A DNA stretch of 51,730 bases. Source: an uncultured Clostridia bacterium (GTDB lineage: Bacteria; Bacillota; Clostridia; Christensenellales; Aristaeellaceae). The notes beneath the pieces were generated by a model. The model saw only the letters and a program-made list of their open reading frames with translations. It had not been told where the DNA came from and did not search any database. The position numbers and the translations under genes are program-made. Positions 6,763-15,253 of this stretch are shown in pieces. The DNA lies in NCBI GenBank assembly GCA_934643825.1, contig CAKUCW010000019.1:1-51730 (forward strand), read 5' to 3'. Within the stretch, counting starts at the first letter, position 1, and every line of letters begins with the position of its first letter.

Positions 6763-8259
6763 ATGCAGAAACAGGAAGAAGGGCTTTTGAGCCGCTGTCA
6801 AAACGTCGTCCGCCGTGCGGTGCTGGCGCTTTTCGGCAATGAAGGTTTGTTCCTGCTGATGGCATTTCTCTATACTGCGGTGCTGGACACGGCGGTGTTT
6901 CACGAGTGTTACGATCAGGTTGAGGCGGTCTATCGGTATATTCTCGTGCCGTGGAGCGCGGCGCTTTGTGCGCTCAGGCTTCAGAAACGCGCTGCCAAGC
7001 CGAGAAGAACATACGGCGATGCTACGGCGCTGTTTCTCCTCTACGCGTGGCTGACGATATCTTCCACGGTGCGCTTTGGCATGGCGATGATCAACCTGAG
7101 ATTGTGGTTTGATTACGGCGTCGTGTTTTTCAGCATCTATGTATCTACATCCGAAAAAACGAAGGAAAGCCGAGAGCGGATGCTTGCCTTTTTCAGCGGA
7201 GCGCTCACCGTGGTTGCGCTGATTTGGAGCATCTGCCTGCTGTATTGTGCGCTGAGCGGAGAAGTGCTTGCCGTGGAAGACGGCGGGGATGTGTTCGGCG
7301 TGATGGATGGCTGCCTGTATGCCGGTACGCATTACAATACGACGGGCATGATTGCGCTGAGCCTTTGCATGATGTGCCTGACAGCGAGCGAAATGGCGAA
7401 AAAGCCGCTGCTGAAAGTCTTGTGCTTTGTGCCGGCGGTGACGACCGCGGCGGTTATCGTGCTGACACAGAGCCGCACGTCCCGCTATGCGCTGCTGATT
7501 GCGCTTGCCTTTGGTACGTTTGGCTTGCTCTGCCGTGCGCTTGCCTCCAAGGGAAAGGCACTGAGCCGGTGCGTGGCGCTGGTCTGCGCGGCGGTCGTGC
7601 TCTTTGGCGGCTACGAGCTTTGCACAAAGGCAACGGATGCTGCGCTCGCGCATTATATGCGCATCGTGGAAAGCCGTCTGGAGGAAGACGATGAGCCCAT
7701 CGGCGCATGGATCGGAAAAGCTACTGTTCCGAATGCGCCGATTGCGATTGAAGACCTGTCCGCGGGCGGCGCGAGCGAAGAAGGCTCACCGCTGACCGCA
7801 CGACCGGGCATGGATTCGACGTTCTCCGACCGGACGAACATATGGAAGAACGTTTTTGAGCTTTGGAAGACCGAACCGCTGATGATGTTGGTCGGCAACG
7901 GGATCGGACAAACGGGCAGCAAGATCGTCAAGGGAACCATTCACGAACAGAGCGGTTCGGTTTCCGTCCACAACGCCTATCTGCAATTTGCAGCGGATTT
8001 TGGCTTGATCGGCTTTGCGCTGGAAGCCGTCTTTCTGGTGCTTGCGCTCGTTCAGGCGGCACGGGTGTTCTTTGCAAAAGAGCGGATGCGCGGCGCACTG
8101 GTGCTTTGCATGACGGTGGTCGCGGTATTTGCCGTGGGCATGATGGAAAGCGCACCTCTGAGCGCGATGACACCGATCAATATCACCTTCATGTTTGTGC
8201 TGGCGCAGCTGGCGGGCATGAGCCGGGAGATCATTTCGCACGACGAGGGGTTATCATAA
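6763..8259 (+). CDS. O-antigen ligase / Wzy-like polytopic membrane protein
   Basis: A 498-residue protein with about ten to twelve hydrophobic segments. The family signature is a long extracellular region after VLTQSRTSRYALLIALAF, ending in the catalytic-type motif SGSVSVHNAYLQFAADFG and further membrane spans. These HNxYL and Q/SR-rich motifs are typical of the Wzy_C superfamily, which joins or polymerises lipid-linked glycans on the outer face of the membrane. The start ATG has AAGGGGTGA upstream. It follows jag by 66 bases and precedes a secreted protein by 24 bases, so the three genes from 6763 to 11910 may act together in envelope glycan assembly. The substrate cannot be inferred. Confidence 0.82.
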   Translation: MQKQEEGLLSRCQNVVRRAVLALFGNEGLFLLMAFLYTAVLDTAVFHECYDQVEAVYRYILVPWSAALCALRLQKRAAKPRRTYGDATALFLLYAWLTISSTVRFGMAMINLRLWFDYGVVFFSIYVSTSEKTKESRERMLAFFSGALTVVALIWSICLLYCALSGEVLAVEDGGDVFGVMDGCLYAGTHYNTTGMIALSLCMMCLTASEMAKKPLLKVLCFVPAVTTAAVIVLTQSRTSRYALLIALAFGTFGLLCRALASKGKALSRCVALVCAAVVLFGGYELCTKATDAALAHYMRIVESRLEEDDEPIGAWIGKATVPNAPIAIEDLSAGGASEEGSPLTARPGMDSTFSDRTNIWKNVFELWKTEPLMMLVGNGIGQTGSKIVKGTIHEQSGSVSVHNAYLQFAADFGLIGFALEAVFLVLALVQAARVFFAKERMRGALVLCMTVVAVFAVGMMESAPLSAMTPINITFMFVLAQLAGMSREIISHDEGLS

Positions 8260-8283
8260 CAAATAAAGGGGGCTTTTGCCACG

Positions 8284-9837
8284 ATGAAGCGTCAGGCTTG
8301 TGCAGTTCTGCTCGGCGCCGCGCTGCTGCTCGGCAGCCAGAGCGCGTCCGCGCAGGAAGCGACTTATGTCTTTTCGTACGAAGGATTCCGCTATACGCAG
8401 CGGGAGAATGAAACCGTGCTGACCCAGACCAATCTGGGCGAGCATGAAGACCTGCTCCATAATTTGGGAACGACGAAGGAAGCCGTGCTTGCCAGCTATA
8501 TCGCTTCGGGGATCGTGATGGAAGTCATTCCCGACGACGGCGGGCAGATTGCCGTCAGCGTGACGGATGCCGGAAGCTTTGCGGATGTCGGCGATATGGA
8601 TGACCTGTCCGATGAGCGCAGACTTGCGTTTCTGGCGCAGTTTGAGATGAGCGGACTGTATGAGTCCTGCGCATATGTTCATACCTCTCCGGAGTGCGTG
8701 CGGCTGACGTCTTCGGCGATGTATGCGTCCATGCCGGTGTACAGCCTGCGCTATGCGACGCTGCACCTGGGGCGGCTGTATATGATCGAGCAGACCATCG
8801 TGGGGCGCGAACCGACGGACGAGGACGACGCACGCATGGAGCGGCTGCTGGAGAACATCAAGCTGCTCTCCTCGGTCAGCACGGCAACGCCGACGCCGAC
8901 CGTCATGCCGACGGCAACGCCCGCGCCGACGCTTGAACCGGAAAACGCGGTTGCCGAGGTCGAGATTATCGGCGATATGACGCTTGCGGAGATGCCGTCG
9001 TATCTGACGCAGGCGCAGTTCACGATCAGCGGCACGGCGGCGGCTTCTGCCGAGCTGACCATCACCGCAGATGGCGAACAGCTTGCCAAGACGACGGCGA
9101 AGAAGGACGGATCCTTCTCCGCTCAGGTTAAACTGCCTGACGAGGGCGAATACGAGCTGAAGGTCGTCAGCGGCGAAAGCAGCGCGGCGTTTACCGTTCG
9201 GTATAAGAAGCCCGCGGCGCGGCTGGAAATCACGGAACCGACCGAAAGCGTGTTTACCGGCAGCAACGTCATGGTGCGCGGCGTAACCGAACCGAACGCA
9301 ACGGTCTATATCACGGGCAAGGGCATGTCCACCAATGTCAAGGCGAACCGGAATGGCGCGTTCTCCATCCGTGTCTTCATGGATGACGCGGGCACGGAGA
9401 CCTACACGCTGACCGCGAAGGCGGATGGCTGTGCGCAGAGCAGCGTGGCGGTTACCCTGACCCGCGAATGGACGGAGAAGGAACTGATCACGCAGTTCCG
9501 TCAGAAGATGATCGCCGTCAGCTATAAGGATCTGGCGAAAGACCCTGCCAAGTATGCGGGCAAGCGCTTCATCTTCCGCGGCAAGGTGATGAGCTTTACG
9601 GATTACGACGGAAAGCCCTGTGCGCTGGCCTGCGTGGATAACCCGTCTACCGGCGTGTGGCAGTCGCCGATCTACATCGTGCTTCAGACGACGGACGAGG
9701 TCAAGGAGGGCGATGTGATGACGTTCTACCTGATCGGGGAAGAGCTGACCCTGCCTGTTGATGCCAAGGACAGCAGCAGCGGCAAGGAAGAGGAAGTGCC
9801 GGTTGCCCGCGCAATCTATATAACGAACAATAAGTAA
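8284..9837 (+). CDS. Secreted protein with two Ig-like domains and a C-terminal OB-like domain
   Basis: The N-terminus is a clear signal peptide (MKRQACAVLLGAALLLGSQS, cut near ASAQ-EA). Residues 25-195 form an unrecognised domain. A Pro/Thr linker (TATPTPTVMPTATPAPTLEP) at about 199-220 leads to two beta-rich Ig/Big-like domains (ISGTAAASAELTITADGEQL at about 240-310; VMVRGVTEPNATVYITGKG at about 315-395). The last 120 residues (KYAGKRFIFRGKVMSFTDYD) look like an OB-fold-type unit and lack a membrane anchor or sortase signal. The protein probably works on the cell surface together with the flanking membrane proteins. No enzyme motif is visible. The ATG at 8284 follows AAAGGGGGC. Confidence 0.75.
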   Translation: MKRQACAVLLGAALLLGSQSASAQEATYVFSYEGFRYTQRENETVLTQTNLGEHEDLLHNLGTTKEAVLASYIASGIVMEVIPDDGGQIAVSVTDAGSFADVGDMDDLSDERRLAFLAQFEMSGLYESCAYVHTSPECVRLTSSAMYASMPVYSLRYATLHLGRLYMIEQTIVGREPTDEDDARMERLLENIKLLSSVSTATPTPTVMPTATPAPTLEPENAVAEVEIIGDMTLAEMPSYLTQAQFTISGTAAASAELTITADGEQLAKTTAKKDGSFSAQVKLPDEGEYELKVVSGESSAAFTVRYKKPAARLEITEPTESVFTGSNVMVRGVTEPNATVYITGKGMSTNVKANRNGAFSIRVFMDDAGTETYTLTAKADGCAQSSVAVTLTREWTEKELITQFRQKMIAVSYKDLAKDPAKYAGKRFIFRGKVMSFTDYDGKPCALACVDNPSTGVWQSPIYIVLQTTDEVKEGDVMTFYLIGEELTLPVDAKDSSSGKEEEVPVARAIYITNNK

Positions 9838-9949
9838 TCGATCTTTGAGCAGATGCTGAAGGCTGAGCCGAAAGCCGCGTCGGGCAGATTTCCGGGGCGG
9901 TGGCGTTCGCCTTCCCGATGGGCGCATTTGCAGCAAGTGAACACGAGGG

Positions 9950-10013
9950 CTGCCGCACAGGTTCTTTCCGGGATGACAAGACAGAAAGAGAGCGTGTGCG
10001 GCAGTTTTCTTTT
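9950..10013 (+). terminator. Long-loop hairpin with TTTTCTTTT
   Basis: CTGCCGCACA (9950-9959) pairs with TGTGCGGCAG (9995-10004), followed by TTTTCTTTT. It ends the transcription unit that includes the secreted protein and lies in the 243-base gap before the next gene. Confidence 0.65.
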
Positions 10014-10080
10014 GCTTCATAACCCTGTCGGGGTGAAAACTGCGCAAAAGCGTTATTGCAGAATCAACGAGGTGCGGAAG

Positions 10081-11910
10081 ATGAAAAAGAGCAATTCCAT
10101 GCTGGAAGGGCTGACGGATCTCCTGCGTGCAGGGCTGATCGCGCTGGCGCTGTTTATGGATATGGAACTGAGAAGCTGGAACAATTACAGCAACTGGTTT
10201 ACGTCCTTTCAGCCGTATACATTCGGGGTGAGCGCTGCCGCGGCGCTGGCGTTTATCGCGCTGCGCTGGGGGAGAAGGCGCTTGCCTGCGCCCTCCTGCC
10301 GCGTGCGCATAGCGGCGCTGTTCTTGGGCGCGTGGCAGGTTGCGGCGGTCAGCGTCGTCCACACGGTCAACATCAACCAGCCCTTTTTGACCAGCGGACA
10401 GCTCATGAAAGCTGCCGTGATGGCGCTGGGCATGGCGTGCCTGTTTACGCTGCTGTTTCGGCTGCTGGAGGCGGGCTTGGATGGGCGGCTGGATATCGGC
10501 GCGGCGGGAGAAAGCCGGGTTTTCCGCCTGTATCGGTCGCATACGCTGGCGTTTTGCGCTGCCGTTGTCCTGATGTGCTGGCTGCCGCAAATGGCAATCA
10601 GCTATCCCGGCACGATGAATTCGGATACGGAGAATCAGTTCCGTCAGGCGATGGGCTGGCAGGTTTGGGATGCCAACCACCCGACCTTTGGCACGGCGCT
10701 GATTGCGCTTGCCGTTCGTCTGGGATGGGCGGTCGGCAACGGCAATATCGGCATCTTTGCCTATATCTTCGTGCAGGCGCTGCTGGCGGCGCTGGTCATC
10801 GGATACAGCCAGCAGCTGATGCGGCAGATGCGTGCGCCGCGCTGGCTCAGGCTGTCGGCGCTGGGGATTTGCGCGTTTATGCCGGTGTATTGCGATAACA
10901 TCACGGTGATCCTCAAGGATGTTCCGTATTCCTATGCCATGCTGCTCCTGCTGTGTGAAACGGTGCGCTGCTATTTTCTGGAAGATGCGGCGTATATGAA
11001 GACGCCGGGGTTTGTGGTGCGCATGGCTGTCGCAGGCGTATTCCTGCTGAAAATCCGCAACAACGGACTGCTGATCTGGGTTCCCGTGGGCATCGCGCTG
11101 ATTCTTTGGACGGCGAAGAAGCACAAAAGGATGACCGGTTTTGTCGCTGCTGCCGTGCTGATTCCCATCCTGCTGGGAATGGGATTTGACGGCATCATGC
11201 GCAACTGTGTGGAATCCGTTTCGGCAAGCCCGCGGGAGGCGATGTCCCTGCCGATCCAGCAGACGGCACGCTTTGTTGCGGAGTATGGCGACGAGGTGAC
11301 ACCGGAAGAAAGCGCCATCATCGACAAGGTGATCGACTATGACGCCCTGGTGTACAAATATGATCCGATGATCTCCGATCCGATCAAGTCAACCTATCGG
11401 GAGGATGCGTCGGCGCAGGATGTCGTGCGCTATCTGGGCGTATGGTCGAAGCTGTTTTTGCGGCATCCGGGCTGCTGCCTGGCGGCAACGCTGGTTCAGA
11501 ATACGCTGCTGTTCGATCCACAGACCTATAATCTGGCGATATTCAGCGGAACGGGTCTGAGCGAACAGGAAGAGCAGGCGCTTGGCGTGTTCAGAGGCGA
11601 GAAGCTCGGTCGGCTCGATCAATGGGAAGATCGCTTTCATCAGCTTCTCTTTGGTTTCCCGTTTGTGATGCAGCTCAATACGCTGGGCTTTTACTGCATC
11701 GTGCTGCTCGGCGCATGTGCGATTGCCGGAAGCAGGAAGCTGCGCGGCGTGGGCAGGCTTCTGATGCCGCAGACCATTACGATGGTTTCGCTGCTCTTCG
11801 GACCCTGCATTCAGAATCAGGACAGATACGGTTTTCCCGTCATCTATTTGATGCCGCTGGCGCTGGCGTGTCTGGCGTATGCGATGAATCGACAAAAGAC
11901 TGCGGAATAA
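10081..11910 (+). CDS. Large polytopic membrane protein, DUF6020-like (GT-C-type architecture)
   Basis: A 609-residue protein with roughly 12 membrane segments. After four N-terminal spans comes a conserved-looking outer loop PGTMNSDTENQFRQAMGWQ, then DANHPTFGTALIALAV, an arrangement like GT-C glycosyltransferases and the DUF6020 family, with acidic and histidine residues in the first outer loop. A later loop, ILKDVPYSYAMLLLL, and a C-terminal soluble stretch at about residues 380-500 precede the final spans. I start at the ATG at 10081 (MKKSNSML); the frame is open upstream, but that sequence is not membrane-like and contains a terminator. A role in adding sugars to lipid-linked or surface glycans is inferred from the fold-like pattern and the Wzy-like neighbour. 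Confidence 0.65.
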   Translation: MKKSNSMLEGLTDLLRAGLIALALFMDMELRSWNNYSNWFTSFQPYTFGVSAAAALAFIALRWGRRRLPAPSCRVRIAALFLGAWQVAAVSVVHTVNINQPFLTSGQLMKAAVMALGMACLFTLLFRLLEAGLDGRLDIGAAGESRVFRLYRSHTLAFCAAVVLMCWLPQMAISYPGTMNSDTENQFRQAMGWQVWDANHPTFGTALIALAVRLGWAVGNGNIGIFAYIFVQALLAALVIGYSQQLMRQMRAPRWLRLSALGICAFMPVYCDNITVILKDVPYSYAMLLLLCETVRCYFLEDAAYMKTPGFVVRMAVAGVFLLKIRNNGLLIWVPVGIALILWTAKKHKRMTGFVAAAVLIPILLGMGFDGIMRNCVESVSASPREAMSLPIQQTARFVAEYGDEVTPEESAIIDKVIDYDALVYKYDPMISDPIKSTYREDASAQDVVRYLGVWSKLFLRHPGCCLAATLVQNTLLFDPQTYNLAIFSGTGLSEQEEQALGVFRGEKLGRLDQWEDRFHQLLFGFPFVMQLNTLGFYCIVLLGACAIAGSRKLRGVGRLLMPQTITMVSLLFGPCIQNQDRYGFPVIYLMPLALACLAYAMNRQKTAE

Positions 11911-11912
11911 GC

Positions 11913-11943
11913 AAACAGGCGGAGCAAGTGCTTCGCCTGTTTT
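11913..11943 (+). terminator. Rho-independent terminator after the 10081-11910 gene
   Basis: AAACAGGCG, a loop GAGCAAGTGCTT, then CGCCTGTTTT. It closes the plus-strand gene run; beyond it lies the edge of the mobile island. Confidence 0.8.
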
Positions 11944-12071
11944 CGATATCTTATTTTGAATTTGCGTTGCTTACTGCGACGATTCTTTACACACAAAAAT
12001 GCTCAGTTTGCGCAGAACAGCTTCATTCGCGACAGTCCTTTGAGCCAAAGAGAGAAATTCTTGCTGCGATG

Positions 12072-12206
12072 TCAGGCGTGTTTCGCCTCGCCGCTGTCCG
12101 TCTTTTGAGGTTTCATGCTCCAAAATGCCGCGTTCATGGTGATGACGATCAGCACGACTGCCGCCATGGAGACCCAGAAGCCCATGTTCAGTCCCATCCA
12201 GTTCAT
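12072..12206 (-). CDS. Small single-span membrane protein (44 aa), unknown function
   Basis: A short frame on the minus strand starts at the ATG at 12206, seven bases after a perfect AAGGAGG; an alternative ATG at 12212 is too close to that site. The product MNWMGLNMGFWVSMAAVVLI... has a 20-residue hydrophobic segment followed by a short charged tail (KPQKTDSGEAKHA). The family is not recognised. It begins just where the truncated tnpV remnant stops (the two overlap at TATGA), so it may be an ancient chromosomal gene beside the tRNA-Ala site that the earlier insertion abutted. The strong ribosome binding site is the main support. Confidence 0.5.
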   Translation of the reverse strand: MNWMGLNMGFWVSMAAVVLIVITMNAAFWSMKPQKTDSGEAKHA

Positions 12207-12208
12207 CT

Positions 12209-12529
12209 TCATACCTCCTTACAGCAGCTTGCCATATCGGAAACCTTCATTTCCTCGGTCACGTCGGCATCCTTCGCCATTTTCGGAATCCGTTGATCCA
12301 GCATCCTTTGTGCTGTTTCATCTGCATCATGCAAATCATCGTAGAGTTTGCCGCTGAGCAACAACGCCGTATAGGTGCAGGGACGATGCTTCTTCAGATA
12401 ACGCAGCCGCATCCGACCATATTTGCCGAGTGGCGGGGCTTCAAAGGGCTTGAGTTCAGGAAGGTAGTAGTTGCCCACGAGTGTGTAATCAAGACCGTTG
12501 TTATGGTCGTGAATTTTAGAAAGCAGCAT
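12209..12529 (-). pseudogene. Truncated TnpV-like transposon protein (3' end lost)
   Basis: The 106-residue frame carries the TnpV signature GKYGRMRLRYLKKHRPCTY and LLLSGKLYDDLHDADETAQ, and matches the complete copy at 30738-31118 residue by residue until VTEEMKVSD, where it switches to an unrelated end MASCCKEV. The complete copy continues with about 30 more residues (PMRWIGMMNSIKAQVEEI). The nucleotide match to the other copy stops near 12246, so the gene was cut there. TnpV proteins accompany serine-recombinase elements of Clostridia; their role is unclear. I read this as the remnant of an earlier related insertion. Confidence 0.75.
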
Positions 12530-12589
12530 GCTTTCGATGAAATAAGAAAAAGGTCAAGACTCATTGTCTTGACCTGATCTGGTGGAGCA
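12246..12589. repeat. Left 344-bp direct repeat of the island, containing attL core
   Basis: It aligns without gaps to 30835-31178, with about 23 mismatches (93% identity by hand count). It contains most of the tnpV remnant, a copy of the tRNA-Ala terminator (GGTCAAGAC/GTCTTGACC near 12552-12574), and ends in TGGTGGAGCA, the last bases of a tRNA-Ala gene. To the right of 12589 the sequence enters the recombinase gene. The crossover core is most likely in or next to TGGTGGAGCA. Confidence 0.85.
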
Positions 12590-14046
12590 ACTTGAGTTAA
12601 ATCCGAACCAAACGCATCTTCAACGGCTTTCAGAGGAACGGTTTCTGTGCCGTCTTTGAAGTTGTAGGTGAAAACCAGCTTGTCGTCATAGACGTAGATG
12701 GCATTGATGAAGGTGTCGATGATCTGCCGCTGGTATTCGATGTCATCCACGTTTCCGTACTTGAATCGGTTGATCCAACTGACGATCTGTTCCTTGGTGT
12801 ACTTGGGCTTTTCGAGCTCGGCCTGCAGGATGCTGACCTTGAGGCTTTCGCGCTGGGATTCCAGCTCTTCGAGCCTTGTTTTGGTGGATGGAGTCAGAAT
12901 ACCCATTTGAATCGCGTTCAGCATATTTTCAATGTCCTGCTCACAATCTTTGAGCTGCTGGCGCAAGGCGGGAAGGGTCGTATCTTCTCGATTTTGCAGG
13001 TCGATGATCGCATCAGCAATGCGGTCGATTTCGTCATCTCGCAGCACTCGTTCGATGGTTGCAATTACGGCAGCACGTTCAATCCAGTTCTTTTTCAGTG
13101 CTTTTCGTTTACAGCCCAGCCTGCGCTTTGCGCCGCCGCACTTGTAGTAGTAATACTTGACGCCGTTTGTGCTGCTGGTGCCACATTCGCCTGCCATCAG
13201 CCTGCCGCAGTCGCCGCAGAACAGCTTGGTTGTCAGCAGATAATCTTCGTCAGCCTTTGTTCTGGAAGGCGCTTTTTTATTGGTCAGCATCCGTTCCTGC
13301 ACACGCTCGAACAAATCTGGATTGATAATAGCAGGGATTCCGTTTGGAACAACGGTGTCGGCGTATTTATATTCACCGATGTACTTTCTGTTTTTGAGAA
13401 TGAGACTCAGGCTGGCAACGCGGAAAGCAGAGCCTTTTCTGGTGCGAAATCCACGCTTGTTCAGCGAATCGGCAATGGCTTTAATCGTTTCGCCGCTTTC
13501 ATAGCGCGTAAAGATTTCGGCAACCAGCGGTGCGGTCAGAGGATCAACAGCCAGCACACCATCTGTGCCGACGACGTATCCGAGCGGAATATTGCCGCCG
13601 TTGCTGCGGCATTTGAGCGCATTTTCCTTTTGTCCGCGCTGAATCTTTTCGGACAGCTCCGCCGAGTAGTATTCTGCGTAGCCTTCCAGCATGGATTCAA
13701 GGATAATGCCTTCCGGCCCTTCGGAAATATTTTCGCGGGCTGAAATAACGCGGACGCCGTTCTTTTTCAGAATATGCTTGTAATGTGCACTGTCATAGCG
13801 ATCACGAGAGAAACGATCGAGTTTCCAGACAAGCACTACATCGAACAGCCCCTTTTCGCTATCCGCAATCATCCTTTGAAATTCTGGACGATCAGCAGTT
13901 CTGGCGGATAAGGCACGGTCGATATAGCTGGAAAGAATCATGATGTCATTTCGGACAGCATATTCCGTACATTCCCGAATCTGACCTTCAATGCTCTCCT
14001 CGCGTTGATTATCGGAGGAGTAACGGGCGTAAATGACGGCTTTCAT
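12394..14046 (-). CDS. Large serine recombinase (site-specific integrase of the island)
   Basis: A 550-residue frame. The N-terminal resolvase domain has AVIYARYSSDNQREESIEGQ (catalytic serine in the YSS motif) and the arginine-rich LVWKLDRFSRDRYD. It is followed by the recombinase domain (NIPLGYVVGTDG to NRKYIGEYKY) and a zinc-ribbon motif (LFCGDCGRLMAGECG with a later CGGAKRRLGC), then a coiled coil. The gene ends at the left attachment site: from about residue 486 (QVAPPDQVKT onward) the frame runs through the tRNA-Ala fragment and antisense to the tnpV remnant, so the last ~64 residues are encoded by the direct repeat. The start overlaps the KilA-N stop (ATGA). It should integrate and excise the island at the tRNA-Ala 3' end. 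Confidence 0.92.
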   Translation of the reverse strand: MKAVIYARYSSDNQREESIEGQIRECTEYAVRNDIMILSSYIDRALSARTADRPEFQRMIADSEKGLFDVVLVWKLDRFSRDRYDSAHYKHILKKNGVRVISARENISEGPEGIILESMLEGYAEYYSAELSEKIQRGQKENALKCRSNGGNIPLGYVVGTDGVLAVDPLTAPLVAEIFTRYESGETIKAIADSLNKRGFRTRKGSAFRVASLSLILKNRKYIGEYKYADTVVPNGIPAIINPDLFERVQERMLTNKKAPSRTKADEDYLLTTKLFCGDCGRLMAGECGTSSTNGVKYYYYKCGGAKRRLGCKRKALKKNWIERAAVIATIERVLRDDEIDRIADAIIDLQNREDTTLPALRQQLKDCEQDIENMLNAIQMGILTPSTKTRLEELESQRESLKVSILQAELEKPKYTKEQIVSWINRFKYGNVDDIEYQRQIIDTFINAIYVYDDKLVFTYNFKDGTETVPLKAVEDAFGSDLTQVAPPDQVKTMSLDLFLISSKACCFLKFTTITTVLITHSWATTTFLNSSPLKPRHSANMVGCGCVI

Positions 14047-14900
14047 TCGTTATCATTTCCTTTGGGCAGTTTTTGAATGGCTTCTGCCTCGGTCAACACA
14101 CGCAGCTGATACTCGGCAATCTGTTTCAAACGGTCAAAGCGCTCTGCTTTGTCGATGCCCTGCTTGATCATTTCTGCGTTGTGGGTTTCCAGATTGGAAA
14201 GGACGGTCAATTGAGCAATAGAAGCGAAATCTCGAATATTCTGCTTGGCAGCAAGAACAGGGTTTGCGTCGCGCCATTCCTTGGCTGTACAGCCGAACAA
14301 AGCGACGTTCAGCAAATCCGCTTCGTCCGCATAGACCAGCCATTCGGTCGATTTGGAATGATTGCTTTGCGGCAGCACATAGTTCTTGATGGCATCCGTG
14401 TGAATCAGGTAGTTATTTTTGGACAGGAAGCGTTTTGCATCCCATTCCAGCTTGAGACGGTCGTTTTCTTCATCCTTCAACCGTTGGTATTCTTTCAGCA
14501 GATAGAGCTTGAAGATTGGGCTGATTGCAGAGCCGAACTCAAAGGCAATATCCTTATGTGCATAAGTGCCGCCGTATCGTCCGGCTTGCACATACATGCC
14601 GATTGCGTGCGTACTTTCAATCCATTCCTTGGCGCTCAAAGTGAACGTATGCAGCCCGGCTTCGCTCTTAAAGTGGTCGAATTCGACCACTTTGAAATCG
14701 GGGTTGTACATGATTTCCCAAGTGCCGAGAAACTCCAAGGTTGAACGCGCTCTCAGCCAGTTTTTAATGACATCCGCTGCCCGCCCTGCATCCGTCCGAG
14801 CTTTTGCCATATCGGTCAGGCTGATATAATCGCGCTGGTCGATGCTCATGACGGTAACGGGAACGTCTTGAACGAGAATAGAAGATGTTTTCCTACTCAT
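14043..14900 (-). CDS. KilA-N domain protein
   Basis: A 285-residue protein. Its first 120 residues (VTVMSIDQRDYISLTDMAKA, NWLRARSTLEFLGTWEIM, GLHTFTLSAKEWIESTHAIG) match the KilA-N DNA-binding domain found in phage and mobile-element proteins, including the typical GGTYAHKDIAFEFGSAISP segment. The C-terminal half is helical, with charged stretches. It overlaps the XRE gene upstream and the recombinase downstream, each by four bases (ATGA), so the three form one translationally coupled operon. It probably regulates the element or interacts with its DNA; the exact job is unknown. Confidence 0.85.
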   Translation of the reverse strand: MSRKTSSILVQDVPVTVMSIDQRDYISLTDMAKARTDAGRAADVIKNWLRARSTLEFLGTWEIMYNPDFKVVEFDHFKSEAGLHTFTLSAKEWIESTHAIGMYVQAGRYGGTYAHKDIAFEFGSAISPIFKLYLLKEYQRLKDEENDRLKLEWDAKRFLSKNNYLIHTDAIKNYVLPQSNHSKSTEWLVYADEADLLNVALFGCTAKEWRDANPVLAAKQNIRDFASIAQLTVLSNLETHNAEMIKQGIDKAERFDRLKQIAEYQLRVLTEAEAIQKLPKGNDNE

Positions 14901-15253
14901 GGATTTTCACCTTCAGCCATTCGCAATAAAGTTTCTTTCAGCTTGGCATTTGCAGGCGACGCAGGATCAAAGCACATCTCGATAAAGCGCCGCATGTCCT
15001 CCCGTTCAGGAGAATAGGTCGGCTTGTATTCGTACAGCTTTCCCTGCGGCTGATCGGTGCGTCCGAGGATATAATCCAGCGACACGTCGAAGAAATCAGC
15101 ATAGCGGCAGAGCAGCGCAAGCGGCGGCTCGGATTGATTATGCTCAAAACGATTGATATTGGGTTGTTTGGAATCCAGAAGCAGCGCAATCTTTGCCTGC
15201 GAAATTCCCATGCTCTCGCGCAGCGCTTTCAGACGTTGACCGACAATTTCCAT
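14897..15253 (-). CDS. XRE-family transcriptional regulator (Cro/CI-like HTH)
   Basis: A 118-residue protein beginning MEIVGQRLKALRESMGISQA, a classic HTH_XRE helix-turn-helix (SQAKIALLLDSKQPNINRFE, residues ~18-37) followed by LCRYADFFDVSLDYILGRTD. The C-terminal part is acidic and probably mediates dimerisation. The ATG at 15253 is chosen for its AGGAG nine bases upstream; longer in-frame starts precede it without support. It leads the operon with the KilA-N and recombinase genes and is divergent from the sigma-like gene, so it is the likely switch between quiescence and excision. Confidence 0.88.
   Translation of the reverse strand: MEIVGQRLKALRESMGISQAKIALLLDSKQPNINRFEHNQSEPPLALLCRYADFFDVSLDYILGRTDQPQGKLYEYKPTYSPEREDMRRFIEMCFDPASPANAKLKETLLRMAEGENP

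Noticed and set aside
5341..7653. Open frame of 770 codons on the minus strand
   Set aside because: Antisense to jag and the Wzy-like gene; the composition is arginine- and histidine-rich and has no ribosome binding site or motif.
9853..10080. In-frame upstream extension of the 10081-11910 membrane protein
   Set aside because: It crosses a good terminator, codes for a non-membrane Arg-rich stretch and has no ribosome binding site at its first ATG.
8254..11124. Very long open frame on the minus strand (956 codons)
   Set aside because: It lies antisense across three real plus-strand genes. Its product is rich in His, Arg and Gln with no domain, which is the usual shadow of GC-rich coding DNA.
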